Source: CAYZUE01 sp964481825 (GTDB lineage: Archaea > Hydrothermarchaeota > Hydrothermarchaeia > Hydrothermarchaeales > JALUUU01). From it: a DNA stretch of 24,400 bases. The stretch covers positions 1 through 24,400 of the forward strand of contig CAYZUE010000011.1 of the NCBI GenBank assembly GCA_964481825.1, read 5' to 3'. Below the pieces are notes generated by a model that was not told the DNA's origin, did no database searches, and worked only from the letters and a program-made list of their open reading frames with translations. Positions 24,172-24,400 of this stretch are shown piece after piece (position 1 is the stretch's first letter; every line of letters begins with the position of its first letter). The translations under genes and the position numbers were made by a program.

Positions 24172-24400
24172 ATGAAATTAATTATAAAAGTAATGAGGGA
24201 TAAATATTGGAGTCTTTATTTTGCGGCATTAAAATTGCTTGGGTTTATTATCCTATTTTTCCTCTATATCGTAAAACCTTTTAAATTTATAAAGCTACTT
24301 CCGATTATCCATACAAGAATTGGTCACTTGGTTAACAACACGGATCTATTTTTAAGGCGACTTCAATTAAAAAGAAGGGAAAAAGAAGGGATTTTCTATT
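24172..24400 (+). CDS. TIGR04372-type glycosyltransferase, N-terminal part
   Basis: An open frame starts at ATG 24172, preceded by AAGGGAC 4 nt upstream, and runs off the right edge (76 codons). It has a hydrophobic helix (about residues 17-36) and then PIIHTRIGHLVNNTDLFLRR, close to the conserved R-I-G-H-x-x-x-N-T-(E/D) start of the TIGR04372 family of putative glycosyltransferases, which occur in surface polysaccharide loci. Only the first quarter or less is visible, so the catalytic region cannot be checked. It suggests the glycan locus continues past the window. Confidence 0.6.
   Translation, partial: MKLIIKVMRDKYWSLYFAALKLLGFIILFFLYIVKPFKFIKLLPIIHTRIGHLVNNTDLFLRRLQLKRREKEGIFY

Overview
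This is an AT-rich window (roughly one third G+C by eye) that looks archaeal, probably from a methanogen-related euryarchaeote. The evidence is TATA-like boxes 25-35 nt upstream of starts, one gene with a box but no leader or ribosome binding site, frequent GTG and TTG starts, and an OB-fold membrane protein coupled to a YdjM-type membrane hydrolase at the left edge. The assignment is an inference; no rRNA or ribosomal protein gene is present. I saw no tRNA, CRISPR array, insertion sequence or integrase.

Layout. Positions 3-700 (+): end of an OB-fold membrane protein and a membrane metal-dependent hydrolase. Positions 727-5402 (-): a compact Kdo (3-deoxy-D-manno-octulosonate) operon, transcribed kdsC (disrupted as sequenced), transaldolase-CBS fusion, kdsA, kdsB and a KpsS/KpsC-like Kdo-transferase. 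Positions 5759-6721 (+): radical SAM/SPASM protein. Positions 6762-7892 (-): GT4 glycosyltransferase. Positions 8006-10209 (+): a tightly coupled DPM-type GT2, cupin and DegT aminotransferase. Positions 10272-12162 (-): small membrane protein and a B12-type radical SAM enzyme. Positions 12330-21458 (-): a long glycan operon that starts with five tightly packed genes for what looks like a second ulosonic acid (aldolase/GT42-like fusion, LdpA-like iron-sulfur protein, HAD phosphatase, HpcH/HpaI aldolase, second CMP-ulosonate synthetase) and continues with a 600-residue capsule-type transferase, a GT2 and a GT4. Positions 21619-23202 (-): second B12-type radical SAM enzyme. Positions 23469-23723 (-): SemiSWEET. 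Position 24172 to the edge (+): start of a TIGR04372-type glycosyltransferase.

How it may work. The left operon resembles the Kdo module of bacterial group 2 capsules, but KdsD/KpsF (SIS domain plus CBS pair) is missing. In its place is a transaldolase-like domain carrying a KdsD-style CBS pair, which suggests arabinose 5-phosphate is made by aldol chemistry rather than by isomerising ribulose 5-phosphate. The second cassette has a KdsB paralogue whose Kdo-contact residues are changed, beside a pyruvate-type aldolase, a phosphatase and a fused aldolase/sialyltransferase-like protein. This is a good candidate for an undescribed ulosonic acid pathway. The promoter regions of the two operons share a palindromic element (AACACCCTTTA...TAAAGG on the minus strand) near their predicted transcription starts, which hints at co-regulation. 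No polymerase, flippase or ABC exporter is present, so export genes must lie outside the window.
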